Below, piece by piece: positions 38,178-47,502 of a DNA stretch of 64,000 nucleotides (positions within the stretch are counted from its first letter, which is position 1; each line of letters starts with the position of its first letter). The position numbers and the translations under genes were made by a program. The notes beneath the pieces are model-generated. The model ran no database searches. It was not told the origin of the DNA and was given only the letters and a program-made list of their open reading frames with translations. The DNA comes from Nocardia spumae (lineage in GTDB: Bacteria; Actinomycetota; Actinomycetes; Mycobacteriales; Mycobacteriaceae): NCBI RefSeq assembly GCF_020733635.1, contig NZ_JAJFZL010000001.1, positions 3,658,001-3,722,000 of the forward strand. The letters are read 5' to 3'.

Positions 38178-38489
38178 GTGGAGTACGCGTGGTGGATCGG
38201 AGTCCACTCTTTCCTGGCTCGGGCGGATGTGGCGCCCTGGGAGGTGATGGAGGTGCTGTACTCGTCGCAGCGCTGGCCGCGCCCGGCCCGCACCGCCGAG
38301 GGATTGCCGGTCACGACCGTGTGGGGACGCACCGAGTCGGGCCGGCCGCTGGTGGTGCTGCTCCGGGAGCTGCCGCCGCCCTCGCGCACCCGGGATATAC
38401 AGTCTCGAGGCACGTGGGAAATCCTCATGGCCGCACAGATGCGCTCGCAACAGCTCGAGGAATTCACGGCTTGGGAGGCGAACCGATGA
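38178..38489 (+). CDS. Probable toxin of a type II toxin-antitoxin pair (BrnT-like)
   Basis: 103-aa protein of unknown activity. The central strand TTVWGRTESGRPLVVLLRE and the end TWEILMAAQMRSQQLEEFTAWEANR resemble the beta-strand/helix layout of BrnT-type RNase toxins (R-x-x-G-R-x-L, then a helix with E...WE). The conserved AR of BrnT would be AQ here. The case for a toxin rests on size, a stop that overlaps the start of a ribbon-helix-helix gene (ATGA), and the operator just upstream. Start is GTG 38178. Confidence 0.55.
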   Translation: MEYAWWIGVHSFLARADVAPWEVMEVLYSSQRWPRPARTAEGLPVTTVWGRTESGRPLVVLLRELPPPSRTRDIQSRGTWEILMAAQMRSQQLEEFTAWEANR

Positions 38490-38809
38490 GCGACAACGAC
38501 ACCTTCGAACCGGACCCCGGCACCGACCCGCGCACGATCGTGGACGGGCTGGTCTTCGACGACGACGCCGCCACGCCCGCGCTGCCCCCCACCGGCGCGG
38601 AGATCGAACGCGGCATGGTCACGACGTCGTTGAAACTGCCGAAGGATCTGCGCGACCGGCTGCGCGAGGCGGCGGCCGAACACTGCATCACGCCGTCGAT
38701 GCTGATCCGCCAGTACATCGAGATGGGATTGCTGTCCGAGCAGCCCGGCCGGATGATTCCGCTGTCGGATGCGATCCGGGTGCTCAGCAGCCTGCGCCCC
38801 TCGGCGTGA
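38486..38809 (+). CDS. Ribbon-helix-helix (CopG/BrnA-like) antitoxin
   Basis: 107-aa protein. Residues about 47-85 (MVTTSLKLPKDLRDRLREAA, then ITPSMLIRQYIEMGLL) form a ribbon-helix-helix DNA-binding domain; the acidic N-terminal 45 residues could cover the partner. GGGAGG precedes the ATG at 38486, which overlaps the preceding stop by 4 bp. Most likely neutralises the upstream product and represses the pair. Confidence 0.7.
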   Translation: MSDNDTFEPDPGTDPRTIVDGLVFDDDAATPALPPTGAEIERGMVTTSLKLPKDLRDRLREAAAEHCITPSMLIRQYIEMGLLSEQPGRMIPLSDAIRVLSSLRPSA

Positions 38810-38857
38810 ATCCGATCCCCGCCCGATAGCGAGAAGACGAACCGGACGATCGCGAAG

Positions 38858-38889
38858 TTATGCAGCCAGCTGTACAGCTGGCTGCATAA
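38858..38889. promoter_or_regulatory. 32-bp perfect palindrome upstream of marR
   Basis: The sequence from 38858 to 38889 is a perfect 32-bp palindrome; each arm is TTATGCAGCCAGCTGT or its complement, with no spacer. It ends 16 bp before the preferred marR start at 38906. The position and symmetry indicate an operator of a dimeric regulator, probably MarR. Confidence 0.7.
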
Positions 38890-38905
38890 GATGTACCGTG
38901 GAGGC

Positions 38906-39349
38906 ATGAGCAGAGAACTCGCGCCGACAGCCTCCGCCGTGGCCGGTGATCTGCGCGTCGCGGTCAGTGGGCTGCTACGGCAATTGCGCGCGCAGGCCGA
39001 GGGCACCGATCTCACCAAGTCACAGAGTTCGGTTCTGATCCGCTTGGAGCAGGGCGGTCCGGCCACCGCCACCGAACTCGCCAAAGCGGCCGGTATGCGT
39101 CCGCAGTCGATGGCGAAAATCGTTCGCGCACTGGAAGATGCGGGACTGATCGCGGGCCGGCCCGATCCGGCCGACGGCCGCAAGACCGTCCTCGACCTCA
39201 CCGCCGCCGCCCGGGACGAGTTCGCCACCGGCCGTCGCGCGAAAGAGGATTGGCTCACCCGGGTGATCGAGGCCGAATTCAGCGACGCCGAGATCGATCA
39301 GCTCGCCGCGGCGGTCACCCTCCTCGAACGCATCGCCCGTTCCACCTGA
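38906..39349 (+). CDS. MarR-family transcriptional regulator
   Basis: 147-aa regulator counted from MSRELAPTASAV; an upstream in-frame ATG at 38891 overlaps the operator edge and is less likely. The HTH LAKAAGMRPQSMAKIVRALEDAGLIAGRPDPADGRKT is canonical. It heads a likely operon with an isochorismatase-like hydrolase and an MFS exporter. Confidence 0.9.
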   Translation: MSRELAPTASAVAGDLRVAVSGLLRQLRAQAEGTDLTKSQSSVLIRLEQGGPATATELAKAAGMRPQSMAKIVRALEDAGLIAGRPDPADGRKTVLDLTAAARDEFATGRRAKEDWLTRVIEAEFSDAEIDQLAAAVTLLERIARST

Positions 39350-39474
39350 CCGGATACCGCCCGATCACCTCGAAGCGCCGCAGCGCGATCCCGGCACGGG
39401 ATCCGCGCCGACCCGTCATGCGCACCGCCGCCCGGCGACGCGACGAAAACCGTGTACCAGCAAAGGAATTCGCT

Positions 39475-40038
39475 ATGCCCGTTACCGCTGTCGATCCCGC
39501 CACCGCCCTCATCGTCATCGACCTGCAGCAGGGGATCGTGAGCCGGGAGCTGGCGCATCCGGTCGAGCCGGTCGTCACTCGTGCCGCCACGCTGGCACAG
39601 GCCTTCCGCGACCGCGATCTGCCAGTCGTGCTGGTCAATGTCGCGGGTACCCCGCCCGGGCGTACCGACGCCGGGGCCACGGCGTCGGGTGATCTGCCGG
39701 CGGACTGGGCCACCCTGATCCCCGAACTCGATCGGCAGCCCGGCGACATCCTGGTCACGAAGTACGCGCGCAGCGCCTTCGCCGGCACCGGACTGGCCGA
39801 CCGGCTGCGCGCCGACGGCGTCACCCAGGTCGTCGTCATCGGCATCGCTACCGGCGCCGGTGTGGAATCGACGGCTCGGGATGCCCACGAGCAGGGGTTT
39901 CACGTCACCCTTCCGGTCGACGCCATGACCGATTCCGATAGCGAGCGGCACGAGCACAGCATCGCCCACATCTTCGGCCGTATCGCCGAAACCGGTACCA
40001 CCGACGACGTGCTGCGGCTGTTGGCGGCGCGCGCGTGA
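39475..40038 (+). CDS. Isochorismatase-family cysteine hydrolase
   Basis: 187-aa alpha/beta hydrolase. Catalytic Asp is in LIVIDLQQGIV, Lys in LVTKYARSAF, but the usual nucleophile cysteine position (IGIATGAGVESTARDA) reads alanine/glycine, so activity may be altered. AAAGGAA precedes the ATG. The stop overlaps the MFS start by 4 bp, implying coupled expression with the exporter and MarR control. Confidence 0.85.
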   Translation: MPVTAVDPATALIVIDLQQGIVSRELAHPVEPVVTRAATLAQAFRDRDLPVVLVNVAGTPPGRTDAGATASGDLPADWATLIPELDRQPGDILVTKYARSAFAGTGLADRLRADGVTQVVVIGIATGAGVESTARDAHEQGFHVTLPVDAMTDSDSERHEHSIAHIFGRIAETGTTDDVLRLLAARA

Positions 40039-41447
40039 CAGCCGCACCCACCGATACCGCGGCCGTACCCAGCGATCCGTTTCCCGCCCGGTTCGCCGGG
40101 CCGCTGCTGCTGGGCTCGACCCTCAACCCGATCAACACCTCCACCATCGCCACCGCCCTGGTCGGCATCGGCGTCGACTTCCATCGCGGTCCCGGCGCCA
40201 CGGCCGTCCTGATCTCGGTGCTGTACCTGTGCAGTGCGGTCATGCAGCCCACGATGGGCAAGCTGGCCACCCTGTTCGGGCCGCGCCGGGTCTTCGTCGG
40301 TGGGTTGATCGTCCTCATCGTCGCCGGTGTCATCGGCACGGCCGCACCGGCATTCGCCTTCCTGGTCATCTCGCGGGCTCTGATCGGCGTGGGCACCTCG
40401 GCGGCGTTTCCGACCGCGATGGCGCTGGTACGGCACCGTGCCGACGCCGCGGGTACCGGGGTCCCGGCACGGGTGCTGGGCAACTTCTCCATCGCGGCCC
40501 AGGTCACCACGGTGGTGGGCCTGCCGCTCGGCGGTGTGCTGGCGGGGGTGTTCGGCTGGCGCGCGATCTTCTTCGTCAATATCCCGCTGGCGCTGACGGC
40601 GCTGATCACGACTCTGAAAGGGGTACCCGGTGATGAGCCGGCGGTTCGGCGGCGGGGGTCGCTGGCGGCGGCGGTCGATCTGGTCGGCATCGTGCTGTTC
40701 GCGGGCACCGTGATCAGCGTGCTGATCCTGCTGTCGGATCTGCGGACCCCGATGTGGCCGCTGCTGCCGGTGGCGTTGGTGCTGGGTGCGGCGTTGATCG
40801 GCTGGGAGCGGCGGGCCCGCAGTCCGCTCATCGATGTGCGCATGCTGGTCGGCAACGGTGATCTGCTGCGGACCTATCTGCGCCAGGCGGTGGTCTCATT
40901 GGGCACCTACACCGCCCTCTACGGCACCAGTCAGTGGATGGAACAGGCGGCGGGCTACAGCGCCTCCCAGGTCGGGCTGATCCTGCTGCCGCTGTCGGCG
41001 ATCAGCATCGTGGTCGCACGGCTGGTCTCCAATCGAGGCTGGATCCGATGGCCGCTGATCACCAGCGGCCTCGCGCTGGCGGCGACCGGGGTGATGCTGC
41101 GGTTCATCACTCACACCTCACCGGTGCCGGTGCTGATCGCCATGTCGCTGCTGTTCGGATTGGCCAGTGGATTCAGCGGATTCGCCAATCAGGCCACGCT
41201 CTACGTGCAGGCGCCGGGCGATCAGGTCGCGGTGGCCTCCGGGCTGTTTCGCACTTTCGCCTATCTGGGGGCGATCTTCTCCTCGAGTCTCATCGCGCTC
41301 ACGTTCGGACCCGCCACCACCGACGCCGGACTGCACGCCATAGCCTGGGTGATCCTGGGCCTGGGTGGCGCGATCGGGCTGATGACGGTGCTCGACGGCA
41401 GGATTCCGCTGCGCACGGGGTCGCACGCGGATCAGGCGTCGGCGTAG
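40035..41447 (+). CDS. MFS drug/metabolite exporter (DHA2-like)
   Basis: 470-aa major facilitator with about 14 hydrophobic segments. The first helix region (LLLGSTLNPINTSTIATALVGIG) and GKLATLFGPRRVFVGG, a motif A variant, fit proton-driven multidrug exporters. Translationally coupled to the hydrolase; the 3' end overlaps the convergent SRPBCC gene by 16 bp. Substrate unknown, probably the compound sensed by the MarR protein. Confidence 0.9.
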   Translation: MTAAPTDTAAVPSDPFPARFAGPLLLGSTLNPINTSTIATALVGIGVDFHRGPGATAVLISVLYLCSAVMQPTMGKLATLFGPRRVFVGGLIVLIVAGVIGTAAPAFAFLVISRALIGVGTSAAFPTAMALVRHRADAAGTGVPARVLGNFSIAAQVTTVVGLPLGGVLAGVFGWRAIFFVNIPLALTALITTLKGVPGDEPAVRRRGSLAAAVDLVGIVLFAGTVISVLILLSDLRTPMWPLLPVALVLGAALIGWERRARSPLIDVRMLVGNGDLLRTYLRQAVVSLGTYTALYGTSQWMEQAAGYSASQVGLILLPLSAISIVVARLVSNRGWIRWPLITSGLALAATGVMLRFITHTSPVPVLIAMSLLFGLASGFSGFANQATLYVQAPGDQVAVASGLFRTFAYLGAIFSSSLIALTFGPATTDAGLHAIAWVILGLGGAIGLMTVLDGRIPLRTGSHADQASA

Positions 41448-42391
41448 GTCGCGGTCAGATCGGTGACCCGCTGCGCCGGCCACGGACAGCGGATCTCGCC
41501 GCGGTTGGCGGCGTAGAACAGCTCCAGATGCACCTGCCAGGCCGCCAGCAGTCGTGCCCGCTGCGGGCCCAGATCGTGGGGGAGGGTGTGCACCAGTTCC
41601 AGGCGCGTCCCGGTGTCGGGATCGGCGATGATCTCCCAGCGCACCCGGCCCGCGGGCACCGAGTCGACGGTGGCCTCGTATTCGAGCAGGCCGGGGGGCT
41701 GCGCCGCGGTGAGCGGACCGGGCTCGATCACGGGGTTGGCCGCCCGTTCCGGTGGCATCGCACCCACCCGCGGTCGGCTGTGCTCGACCAGGACCGCCCA
41801 CGCTCCCTCGGCGGTCTGCGGCACCAGATCGTGGGTGAACCGCAATCGCGTGCGGCCGTCGGCGTCGGTCTCGGCGCGGCCACGGCCCAGGCCGAACTTC
41901 TCGACATAAGCTTGCGCCCGCGTCAGCCAGCGCTCCTGCGGCGAGCCGGGGTCGACGCCGTCGAGTACGGCCGCCAGCGCGGTCAGGCAGCCGTCCCAGC
42001 CCGCAGCCGTGCGCGCCGCACCGAGCCGTCCGAGCGTTCCGTGCCCGAGCGCGTGGGTGAACACCAGTCGGCAGCCCGGCGGCTCGGCGATCAGCTCGAA
42101 TCGCAGCACATCGCGGTTCCAGCGGAACATGAACGCCTTCGGCGGATCGACCTCGAGCACTTCACCGTCCCACGAGTCGTCCACGGGTGCCTGGTCGCCG
42201 AAGGTGAACCGCATCGGCGCTCCCGGACGCAATTCGGTCTCCACCGCGGCCGGGAACCAGGCCGCCAGTTGGGCGGGTTCACTGACGGCTCGCCACACCC
42301 GCTCGGGCGGATGCGCGAGGCGGCGTTCGAACCGCAGTGTCGGCACACCATCGATGGTGGTGAGCTCCGCGGATGAGTCGTCGGTGGGCAT
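41432..42391 (-). CDS. Tandem SRPBCC (AHSA1-like) domain protein
   Basis: 319-aa protein with an AHSA1-type START fold. RFERRLAHPPERVWRAVSEPAQLAAWFP is the signature at the N-terminus; the second half (from about residue 180) looks like a second, diverged copy starting RLRFTHDLVPQTAEGAWAVL. It is 6 bp downstream of an ArsR regulator gene, the standard pairing for these proteins in actinobacteria. Ligand unknown. Confidence 0.85.
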   Translation of the reverse strand: MPTDDSSAELTTIDGVPTLRFERRLAHPPERVWRAVSEPAQLAAWFPAAVETELRPGAPMRFTFGDQAPVDDSWDGEVLEVDPPKAFMFRWNRDVLRFELIAEPPGCRLVFTHALGHGTLGRLGAARTAAGWDGCLTALAAVLDGVDPGSPQERWLTRAQAYVEKFGLGRGRAETDADGRTRLRFTHDLVPQTAEGAWAVLVEHSRPRVGAMPPERAANPVIEPGPLTAAQPPGLLEYEATVDSVPAGRVRWEIIADPDTGTRLELVHTLPHDLGPQRARLLAAWQVHLELFYAANRGEIRCPWPAQRVTDLTATYADA

Positions 42392-42397
42392 TGCTGC

Positions 42398-42715
42398 TCA
42401 TTCCTCCTCGGTGGCCATCACGTCGAGATGGCGGGTGAGGGCGTCGAGACTCGACTCCCACAGCCGCCGGTACGGCGCCAGCCACAGGTCGATTTCCGAC
42501 AGCGGCTGCGGCCGCAGCCGATACCAGCGGCGCTGGGCGTCGTGGCGGACTTCCACCAGGCCCGCGCCGCGCAACACCTTCAAATGTTTCGACACCGTCG
42601 GCTGGGCCAGCCGCAACTCCGTGACCAGCTCGCCGACCAGGCGTTCACGTTGCCGCAGCAGATCCAGGATCTCGCGACGCCGCGGTTCGGCCAACGCCTC
42701 GAACGTAGATGCCAT
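42398..42715 (-). CDS. ArsR-family transcriptional regulator
   Basis: 105-aa winged-helix repressor of the SdpR-like ArsR group. FEALAEPRRREILDLLRQRERLVGELVTELRLAQPTVSKHLKVLRGAGLVEVR is the full HTH. No metal-binding cysteine motif is seen, so it probably senses something other than metals. It forms a two-gene unit with the SRPBCC gene. Confidence 0.92.
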   Translation of the reverse strand: MASTFEALAEPRRREILDLLRQRERLVGELVTELRLAQPTVSKHLKVLRGAGLVEVRHDAQRRWYRLRPQPLSEIDLWLAPYRRLWESSLDALTRHLDVMATEEE

Positions 42716-42763
42716 ATCGGCAATATAGCTGATCTGGAATATACACGCGGGGTTCGGACGGGT

Positions 42764-43072
42764 TCAGGAGCCCTCCTGCACCGGATAGTCGATGACGACC
42801 ACACCGCCGGTGGCGTAGTTGACGACATCGGCGGCCGCCCGCAGGCCGTGCGCCGACGCCCGCGCCGCGGCCATGGCGGCGGCGTCGGCGAAGTCGGCTT
42901 CGAAGACGGCGAAGTACGGCGCTTCTCCCTTGGTCGCCGCCACGTCGAAGCTGTAGCGCCACGCAAGCAGGCCGGGCCACTTCCTGACCAGTGGAAGATG
43001 GTTGGTCACGTAGTAGTCGCGGAAGTGGTCGGGGTCGACGGGCTCGGGATACAGGACCACCAGCTTATGCAC
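42764..43072 (-). CDS. EthD-family protein
   Basis: 102-aa dimeric alpha+beta barrel protein. LVVLYPEPVDPDHFRDYYVTNHLPLVRKWPGL is the EthD signature with the conserved His. GTG start with GGAGG seven bases upstream. Such proteins assist small-molecule degradation (ethyl tert-butyl ether in the type case), but role here is unknown. It is divergent from a LysR gene. Confidence 0.88.
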   Translation of the reverse strand: MHKLVVLYPEPVDPDHFRDYYVTNHLPLVRKWPGLLAWRYSFDVAATKGEAPYFAVFEADFADAAAMAAARASAHGLRAAADVVNYATGGVVVIDYPVQEGS

Positions 43073-43233
43073 GACTACCTCCGGTATCGCCGGCGGTGCG
43101 GGTGAGTGCGGTGTCCGGCACCACGGTCGGTTGAATCGTCATATGCGCAGGTTAGGGCTTGATGCGTGGTCGAGGGAAAGACCGGGACGGGATAGGCTCA
43201 GAACGGATCGTTATCAATCGGCAGGGAGGGCAT

Positions 43234-44136
43234 GTGGCGCCGGATACGGTGAGCCTGCGGTACTTTCTGGTGCTGGCGCAGGAATTGAACTTCACCCGCG
43301 CGGCCGCGCGGATCGGTATCGCCCAGCCGGCGCTCAGTGCCCGGATGCGCCGATTGGAGGCGGAACTCGGTACGAGCCTGCTGGTTCGTAACACGCGTAG
43401 CGTCGTATTGACCACGGCCGGTGCGGCTTTGGCGGAGTCCGCGCCGCCCGCGCTGGCGGCGCTGGACCGGGCATGGGACATCGCCCGGAATGCGGGGGCC
43501 GGTGAACTGGGCACGCTGCGCATCGGATACAGCCTCAGCACGGGGGCCGAGACGGCACCGGCCCTGGTGGACAGGCTCATTCACGGCAGCCCGGGACTCG
43601 AGGTCGGCGCGGTCCCGATGGCGACTCCGGAGATCTCTCCCGCGGTCGCCGACGGCCGCATCGATGCGGGGATCACCCGCGGTGAACAGCCGGGTCGTGG
43701 CGTGCGCCGATTCCTGCTGCGGCGTGAGCGCGTCGGGGTTCAATTGGCACAGCATCATCCGCTGGCCGGACACCCGGAGATCGAGATCGCCGCTGCGGCC
43801 GCGTATCCGCTGAGAGTGCCCGACCGCGTGGCCAACCCCGTGATCCACGATCAGCTGTCCGCACTGTTCCGCGATACCCGGCTGAACCCTCGATTCCACA
43901 CGCCCGCAGTCTCTTTCGACATGGCTCAGCGCGACCTACGCGACGGGCTCACCCTCGCCCCGGCCGGTGAAGCCGCGGTCACGGTGTCATCGGCCGGTCT
44001 CACGTGGCGACCGCTGCGGGGTGCGCCCGACCTGACGATCCACCTGGTCCTCCCGCGCGTGCAGTCACCACTACACCGCCGTATCCGTACCGTCGCCAAA
44101 ACCCTGGCACACGAGCTGCACTGGCTGCCGGACTGA
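43234..44136 (+). CDS. LysR-family transcriptional regulator
   Basis: 300-aa regulator starting at GTG 43234, which has AGGGAGG upstream and places SLRYFLVLAQELNFTRAAA at the N-terminus as expected. The HTH continues IAQPALSARMRRLEAELGTSLL. Divergent from the EthD gene, its presumed target. The 3' side borders a Tn3 remnant. Confidence 0.9.
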   Translation: MAPDTVSLRYFLVLAQELNFTRAAARIGIAQPALSARMRRLEAELGTSLLVRNTRSVVLTTAGAALAESAPPALAALDRAWDIARNAGAGELGTLRIGYSLSTGAETAPALVDRLIHGSPGLEVGAVPMATPEISPAVADGRIDAGITRGEQPGRGVRRFLLRRERVGVQLAQHHPLAGHPEIEIAAAAAYPLRVPDRVANPVIHDQLSALFRDTRLNPRFHTPAVSFDMAQRDLRDGLTLAPAGEAAVTVSSAGLTWRPLRGAPDLTIHLVLPRVQSPLHRRIRTVAKTLAHELHWLPD

Positions 44137-44370
44137 CCCGCACCGCCGGGGCCCCGGCGCGGCGCCGGCCCGAACTGCTCGAGCGACGGCCGCCGGTGTC
44201 ACGGGGCTCCAGAGGTGGAGCCGTCACATCGTGGTGTTCCGGTGGCGGATCGGCTTGCGGATCAGCTCCGTGGCGACTTCGAGAGGTTCCGGTAGTAACC
44301 GCCGAAAAGACAACGGATCTGCCGTCGCCGCAGTGGGCCGGGCCTCGGCTTCGGCGCGGGGCTCGCAGCA

Positions 44371-44960
44371 GGTGGGGCCGTTGCTGACCCGTAGGCTGAA
44401 CCTGGAGTTGATCGCCGAGCACTGGGATGACCTGCGGCGGTTGGCCGGTTCGTTGAAGTTCGGTCATGCCACCGCTTCTCTGCTGGTCGGCAAGCTCTCG
44501 GCCTCGGGCCGCCAGAACACTCTCGCGGCCGCGCCCAAAGAGTACGGCGCGCTCCGCCGCACCATCTACGCCGCGAAATACCTCTCCGATCCGGACTATC
44601 GGCGCAAGATCTCCCGTCAGCTCAACAAGGGCGAGTCGCTGCACGCGCTGCGCCGCGACGTGCTCTACGCCCACGAGGGCATGATCCGGGCCCGTCACCT
44701 CGGCCAGCAGGCCGAACAAGCCTGATGCCTGACGTTGGCCCGGACGCGGTAATCGCCTGGACTACAGAGTATTACGGGCTGGCCGTGGAGCAGATGCGCC
44801 GGGCCGGACAGCGGATCGACGACGACGTCCTGGCCCACATCTCCCCGGCGCACAGCGCCAACATCAACTTCCTCGGCGCGATCGAGGTCGACATCGAGGG
44901 CGAACTCGCCCAGCTCGGCCCGACCGGCTACCGGCCGCTGCGGGTCCGCGACACCCCCTT
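44371..44960 (+). pseudogene. Tn3-family transposase C-terminal remnant with stop and frameshift
   Basis: From 44371 the frame encodes LLTRRLNLELIAEHWDDLRR, SLKFGHATASLLVGKLSASGRQ, RKISRQLNKGESLHALRRD and AHEGMIRARHLGQQAEQA, all from the DDE domain of Tn3-family transposases. The next codon, expected Trp, is TGA. A single-base loss near 44740 then shifts the frame, and homology resumes as AVIAWTTEYYGLAVEQMRRA and HISPAHSANINFLGAIEVDI to GYRPLR. The N-terminal two thirds are absent. Non-functional. Confidence 0.82.
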
Positions 44961-45359
44961 CCGACCCCTGGCCCCGGCGCTCCAGACCTTCTCGTCGTCA
45001 TCCTGTAATGCCGATTACACGCTGTGGCACAAGCTGCCTGTCGGCCTTCGACATGGCGGCCTCAGGTCGGATTCCCTCGCAGCCGACGGAGCGCGATCTC
45101 ACGACGGTCGGGCAAGCGCGTCGTTAGAGGACAAGCTGGATAGTTCGGTCGCACACCCTCGAGCCATCCTGTTGTTGGAATAAACCTTTGGCGGGAGCCG
45201 ATCCTGACTCCAGCCTCTTGCCGGCCGTGTGGCGCGCCGACCGGAGCGGCCAGTGGTTGGCCGTCGAAGATCAACCGGCTGTGCTCATCTGTGCCAGCCG
45301 ACGTATCGGCACGCCCGTGAGTACGGGATTCAACTGTTGGGAGTCCGGGCTGTTGTGAG

Positions 45360-46448
45360 TCAGGCGAGGAAGTCTGCCGCGGCTCGATTTACGGCTTCCT
45401 TGTCGATGTACTCCATATAGCCACGCGAGTCGAAGGTCTCACCGCCGAATATGCCGTGGCAGTGGTAGCCGAGAATGTAGCCGCGGCCGACTCCGAAACG
45501 CGGTGGCGAGTCGACTGTGCCGTGGACGAGCAGGTCGTCGCCTGCGGTCCAGGTGAACCTCACGGGGAGCCGCATGGCGTTGCCGTAGGGGTCGATGGTT
45601 GTTTCCGTGGCATATTCGGTGACCTCGAATCGAACCTTCTTGTGCGTGACCCACGTCGGTTGTCCGATCGCTCGGTGATAGGCAGCGGTCAGCAGAGGTT
45701 GGCCGGTGGCGTGTACGTCGACCAGCAGCAGATGGGAGTGATCGTCGACGCCGATCACTTGGTAGGTGAAGAAGTCGATCGGGGCTTTGGACGCGGGGGG
45801 CAGGGTGCGGTCGACAAGCCCGTGCAGACCTGCGCATGCGGCGTATTCGAAGGTGCCGACTCCCGACACGTCGCTTCGGTCGTCGCCGACGGTGATGCTG
45901 CCGTCGTACTCGACGCACAGGCTCAGGTGGTCGTAGACCGGTGAGCGCATGAACCAGGCCACCTGGCCGGTCGCGCGCAGTTGCAGGTCAGCGCTGAAGT
46001 CCTGGGTTTTCACCGAAACACGGAAGTCGGGATAGGTGCCTTCGATGACGACATCGCCACCGAAGTCCAGGAGCGATCCGTCGTCTTCGAGCCGGCATTG
46101 CTCGGTCATCGAGTACGCCTGGTAGAACGCCGCTCCGCGAGCGGCGGTCGACGCCGATACGGTAACCGTGTCGCGTGGAGTGGTAGTGACCGCGTCGTCG
46201 TTATCCAGAGCGGTCGCGCCCGGGAGTCCGGCGATCACCATGGTGCTGAAGTATCGGTGCGGCTCGGGCAGGTTCGGGATCATCACCCCGTAATGCGTCC
46301 ATCCGTAACGACGCCCGCCGACGTGTGGCGCGAGCATGTGCGGTCGCGTGAACGGGCGCGCTGTCGCGCGGACCGCCGGCCGGGAGATCCAGGGCATTAT
46401 CCGCAATGCCGCTGGTGTCACGGTTCGCCAGAGGATGTTCGGTCGCAT
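45360..46448 (-). CDS. Conserved hypothetical protein, about 360 aa (possibly DUF6670)
   Basis: 362-aa protein I do not recognise with certainty. An N-terminal Arg-rich stretch (1-35) leads to HYGVMIPNLPEPHRYFSTMVIAGLPG, then beta-rich sequence with ITVGDDRSDVSGVGTFEYA, PIDFFTYQVIGVDDHSHLLL and a C-terminal GRGYILGYHCHGIFGG. The overall look is of a large lipocalin-like or AttH/CrtC-like beta barrel. No clear signal peptide. It is divergent from a TetR gene that may control it, and lies in the segment bounded by inverted Tn3 remnants. Confidence 0.65.
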   Translation of the reverse strand: MRPNILWRTVTPAALRIMPWISRPAVRATARPFTRPHMLAPHVGGRRYGWTHYGVMIPNLPEPHRYFSTMVIAGLPGATALDNDDAVTTTPRDTVTVSASTAARGAAFYQAYSMTEQCRLEDDGSLLDFGGDVVIEGTYPDFRVSVKTQDFSADLQLRATGQVAWFMRSPVYDHLSLCVEYDGSITVGDDRSDVSGVGTFEYAACAGLHGLVDRTLPPASKAPIDFFTYQVIGVDDHSHLLLVDVHATGQPLLTAAYHRAIGQPTWVTHKKVRFEVTEYATETTIDPYGNAMRLPVRFTWTAGDDLLVHGTVDSPPRFGVGRGYILGYHCHGIFGGETFDSRGYMEYIDKEAVNRAAADFLA

Positions 46449-46696
46449 GCGCCGAGACGATACACATCCCGGGAAACTGTCTGCAACGATTGGTTACATA
46501 CACATTGTCGGATACGTCTTCGGGCTGTTCACTACTCGCCGCCGGACGTGAGCACCCGCCGCGGGCCACGATGACCGGTTCGGTCGCGTGCGGCCGTGAA
46601 CCGCAAACATGGTGCAGTGCAGGAACATTCGCCCGGCGAGTTGCGTACTTGCCGTTGTGCTCGTAGGCGCTGGCGCCGGATTGTTATGGTCGTGAG

Positions 46697-47350
46697 GTGG
46701 GAACGCTAGCGGGATCGTTCGACCAAGACCTGCCGGGTCTGCCTCGCGGCCGGGGCCGGATGGTCACCGATGACGTGCTGGCCGCGCAGCGCCCGCGACT
46801 GCTTCGTGCGGCCATCGCAGCGGTGGCCGAGAACGGCTTCGCCGCAACCACGATCGCGGACATCGTCGGTCGTGCGCGAGTGTCGCGTCAGGCGTTCTAT
46901 CGTCAGTTCGACAGCAAGGAAGCCTGCTTGATCGCGGCGATCGACGCCGGTATCGAAACCGTCGCGGCAGTGGTCGCGGCCAGTGGTGCCGAAACCGGCG
47001 ATCAGACCGATTTCGAGGCGTCGATCCGCGCCGTGCTGCGCGCGTATCTGCGTGTGAGCGCGGCCGAACCCGAGTTCACGCGCGCGTGGACCTTGGAGCT
47101 TCCGATCTCCGGCGCGGCCGGACTCGCCAAGCGCAACGAGTACTTCGACATCCTCGCGGACGTACTGCGACGCCTGCACATCGACGCCGGCCTCGGATCC
47201 GCGCGCGAGGCGTTGCCCGAGACCACGTACTTGGCGCTGATCGGCGGCTGCCACGAGCTGTTCTATCGCTACGTCGCCGCTGATCGCACCTCCGATCTTC
47301 CCGATCTCGAAGGGGCGATGGCGAGCTTCGTGCTCGCTGTGCTCGGCTGA
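46697..47350 (+). CDS. TetR-family transcriptional regulator
   Basis: 217-aa repressor, GTG start. FAATTIADIVGRARVSRQAFYRQFDSKEACLIAAID is a standard TetR HTH. It is divergent from the beta-rich hypothetical gene and followed 150 bp later by the di-iron-like protein and its reductase, so it could control all three. Confidence 0.9.
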   Translation: MGTLAGSFDQDLPGLPRGRGRMVTDDVLAAQRPRLLRAAIAAVAENGFAATTIADIVGRARVSRQAFYRQFDSKEACLIAAIDAGIETVAAVVAASGAETGDQTDFEASIRAVLRAYLRVSAAEPEFTRAWTLELPISGAAGLAKRNEYFDILADVLRRLHIDAGLGSAREALPETTYLALIGGCHELFYRYVAADRTSDLPDLEGAMASFVLAVLG

Positions 47351-47502
47351 GAACCTCCTCCAGCGCCACCGTGGCGAGTCCTCGCGCCCGGACCGCGCCG
47401 CCCGACCACATGTTGACAAAGTCATATGGCGCCTCCATCCTCTTTATAAGAACTCGTGCGTACTTATGAATGTCACGCGGTAGTCCCACGAAGGAGTGGA
47501 TG

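Noticed and set aside
45004..45019. TGTAAT-GCCG-ATTACA inverted repeat after a Tn3 remnant
   Set aside because: Short, no G-run typical of Tn3 ends, and no gene start near; could be chance.
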